Part shown: piece after piece, positions 63,767 through 64,000 of the stretch | How the letters are laid out: every line of letters starts with the position of its first letter | Position numbering within the stretch: the stretch's first letter is position 1 | Source: Endozoicomonas arenosclerae | Lineage (GTDB): Bacteria; Pseudomonadota; Gammaproteobacteria; Pseudomonadales; Endozoicomonadaceae | Direction of reading: 5' to 3' | Assembly (NCBI RefSeq): GCF_001562015.1 | Contig: NZ_LASA01000076.1 | Location: 26,578-90,577 of the forward strand | Length of the DNA stretch: 64,000 nt | The notes under the pieces: generated by a model | What the model was told of the DNA's origin: nothing | Seen by the model: the letters and a program-made list of their open reading frames with translations, nothing else | Database searches by the model: none | Translations under genes and position numbers: made by a program

Positions 63767-64000
63767 CCACGTTCTTAGAACGTGGTTTTGCTTTATGCCC
63801 CCCCTATAAGGGGGCTGAAACCGCCAGCCTTCAGAGAAGGCTGGTGAGAGTTGCCCCAAGATTGCAGATTATTTCCTGAAATCTATCTCCTGCTGGAGAC
63901 GTTCTTTCTTTTCTTGGTACTTCACATATTTACGGATCATTTCTGCATCTACTCCGACAGTATCGACACAGTAGCCTTTTGACCAAAAGTGATTACCCCA
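63767..64000 (-). mobile_element. Right end of an IS200/IS605-type insertion sequence, continuing past the window
   Basis: The end carries hairpins typical of this single-strand-transposing family: CCACGTTCT-T-AGAACGTGG (63767-63785), a G/C-run hairpin around 63798-63815 and CCAGCCTT-CAGAG-AAGGCTGG (63824-63844). They lie downstream of a Y1 transposase reading leftward. The left end is outside the window. Confidence 0.7.
63869..64000 (-). CDS. tnpA: IS200-type TnpA transposase, C-terminal 43 residues
   Basis: Reading leftward from base 64000: WGNHFWSKGYCVDTVGVDAE, then MIRKYVKYQEKKERLQQEID, then stop at 63869. This is the end of the TnpA Y1 HUH transposase: the (F/L)W.(K/R)GYFVDTVG segment follows the catalytic His motif, and the helix with VRKYVKYQ is characteristic. 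It is incomplete because the window ends, so its function cannot be judged. Confidence 0.8.
   Translation of the reverse strand, partial: WGNHFWSKGYCVDTVGVDAEMIRKYVKYQEKKERLQQEIDFRK

Noticed and set aside
1-64000. CRISPR array, prophage, rRNA or tRNA genes
   Set aside because: No regularly spaced direct repeats, phage structural genes, rRNA signatures or cloverleaf with T-loop were seen when reading both strands by eye; a tRNA scan was not possible.

Overview
The window looks like chromosome from a gammaproteobacterium of the Oceanospirillales type, most likely an animal-associated Endozoicomonas or close relative. This is an inference. The housekeeping blocks keep gammaproteobacterial gene order: ygfB-ubiH-ubiI facing zapA and 6S RNA; CYTH / PhoU-like / pit / argE / argA; glnA / ntrB / ntrC; yibN-grxC-secB beside gpmI. 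Between them sit very large proteins with no housekeeping role and a eukaryote-type nucleotidase, as expected for a host-associated bacterium. No rRNA, tRNA, CRISPR array or prophage was seen.

Layout. 1-6.8 kb: a cut glutamine-synthetase-family gene, a 1743-residue putative exported protein and a lipoprotein. 7-12.5 kb: an acid-phosphatase-like protein, ubiI, ubiH and ygfB on the minus strand, then a small coiled-coil gene, zapA and 6S RNA on the plus strand. 12.5-16.6 kb: small secreted proteins, a stand-alone GspE/PilB ATPase and a 111-bp inverted-repeat element. 16.7-23.6 kb: a gluconate-type permease, CYTH, phosphate transport and arginine biosynthesis genes. 23.6-28.2 kb: a GDA1/CD39 nucleoside triphosphate diphosphohydrolase, a large membrane-anchored unknown protein and folA. 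28.4-37.1 kb: two giant paralogous proteins in tandem. 37.1-44.3 kb: thiI and the nitrogen-control block glnA, ntrB, ntrC, with a visible sigma-54 promoter, NtrC boxes and a 168-bp MITE-like element. 44.4-52.1 kb: a chaperone-usher fimbrial cluster. 52.1-57.8 kb: a regulatory-looking gap, trmL, a large secreted unknown protein, secB, grxC and yibN. 58-64 kb: gpmI, a VOC protein, fklB, a secreted unknown protein, rnz and the end of an IS200-type insertion sequence.

The best candidate for an undescribed system is the pair at 28,373-37,090. Both proteins share a paralogous N-terminal region of about 380 residues and a set of roughly 95-105-residue helical repeats (five and three copies). They end in different enzymes: a flavin monooxygenase that resembles the MICAL actin-oxidising domain, and a class I methyltransferase. 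This reads as one delivery or scaffold module carrying interchangeable catalytic heads. Together with the CD39-type nucleotidase, the other large unknown proteins and the fimbriae, it suggests a locus rich in host-contact functions. Delivery into a host and all targets are inference.
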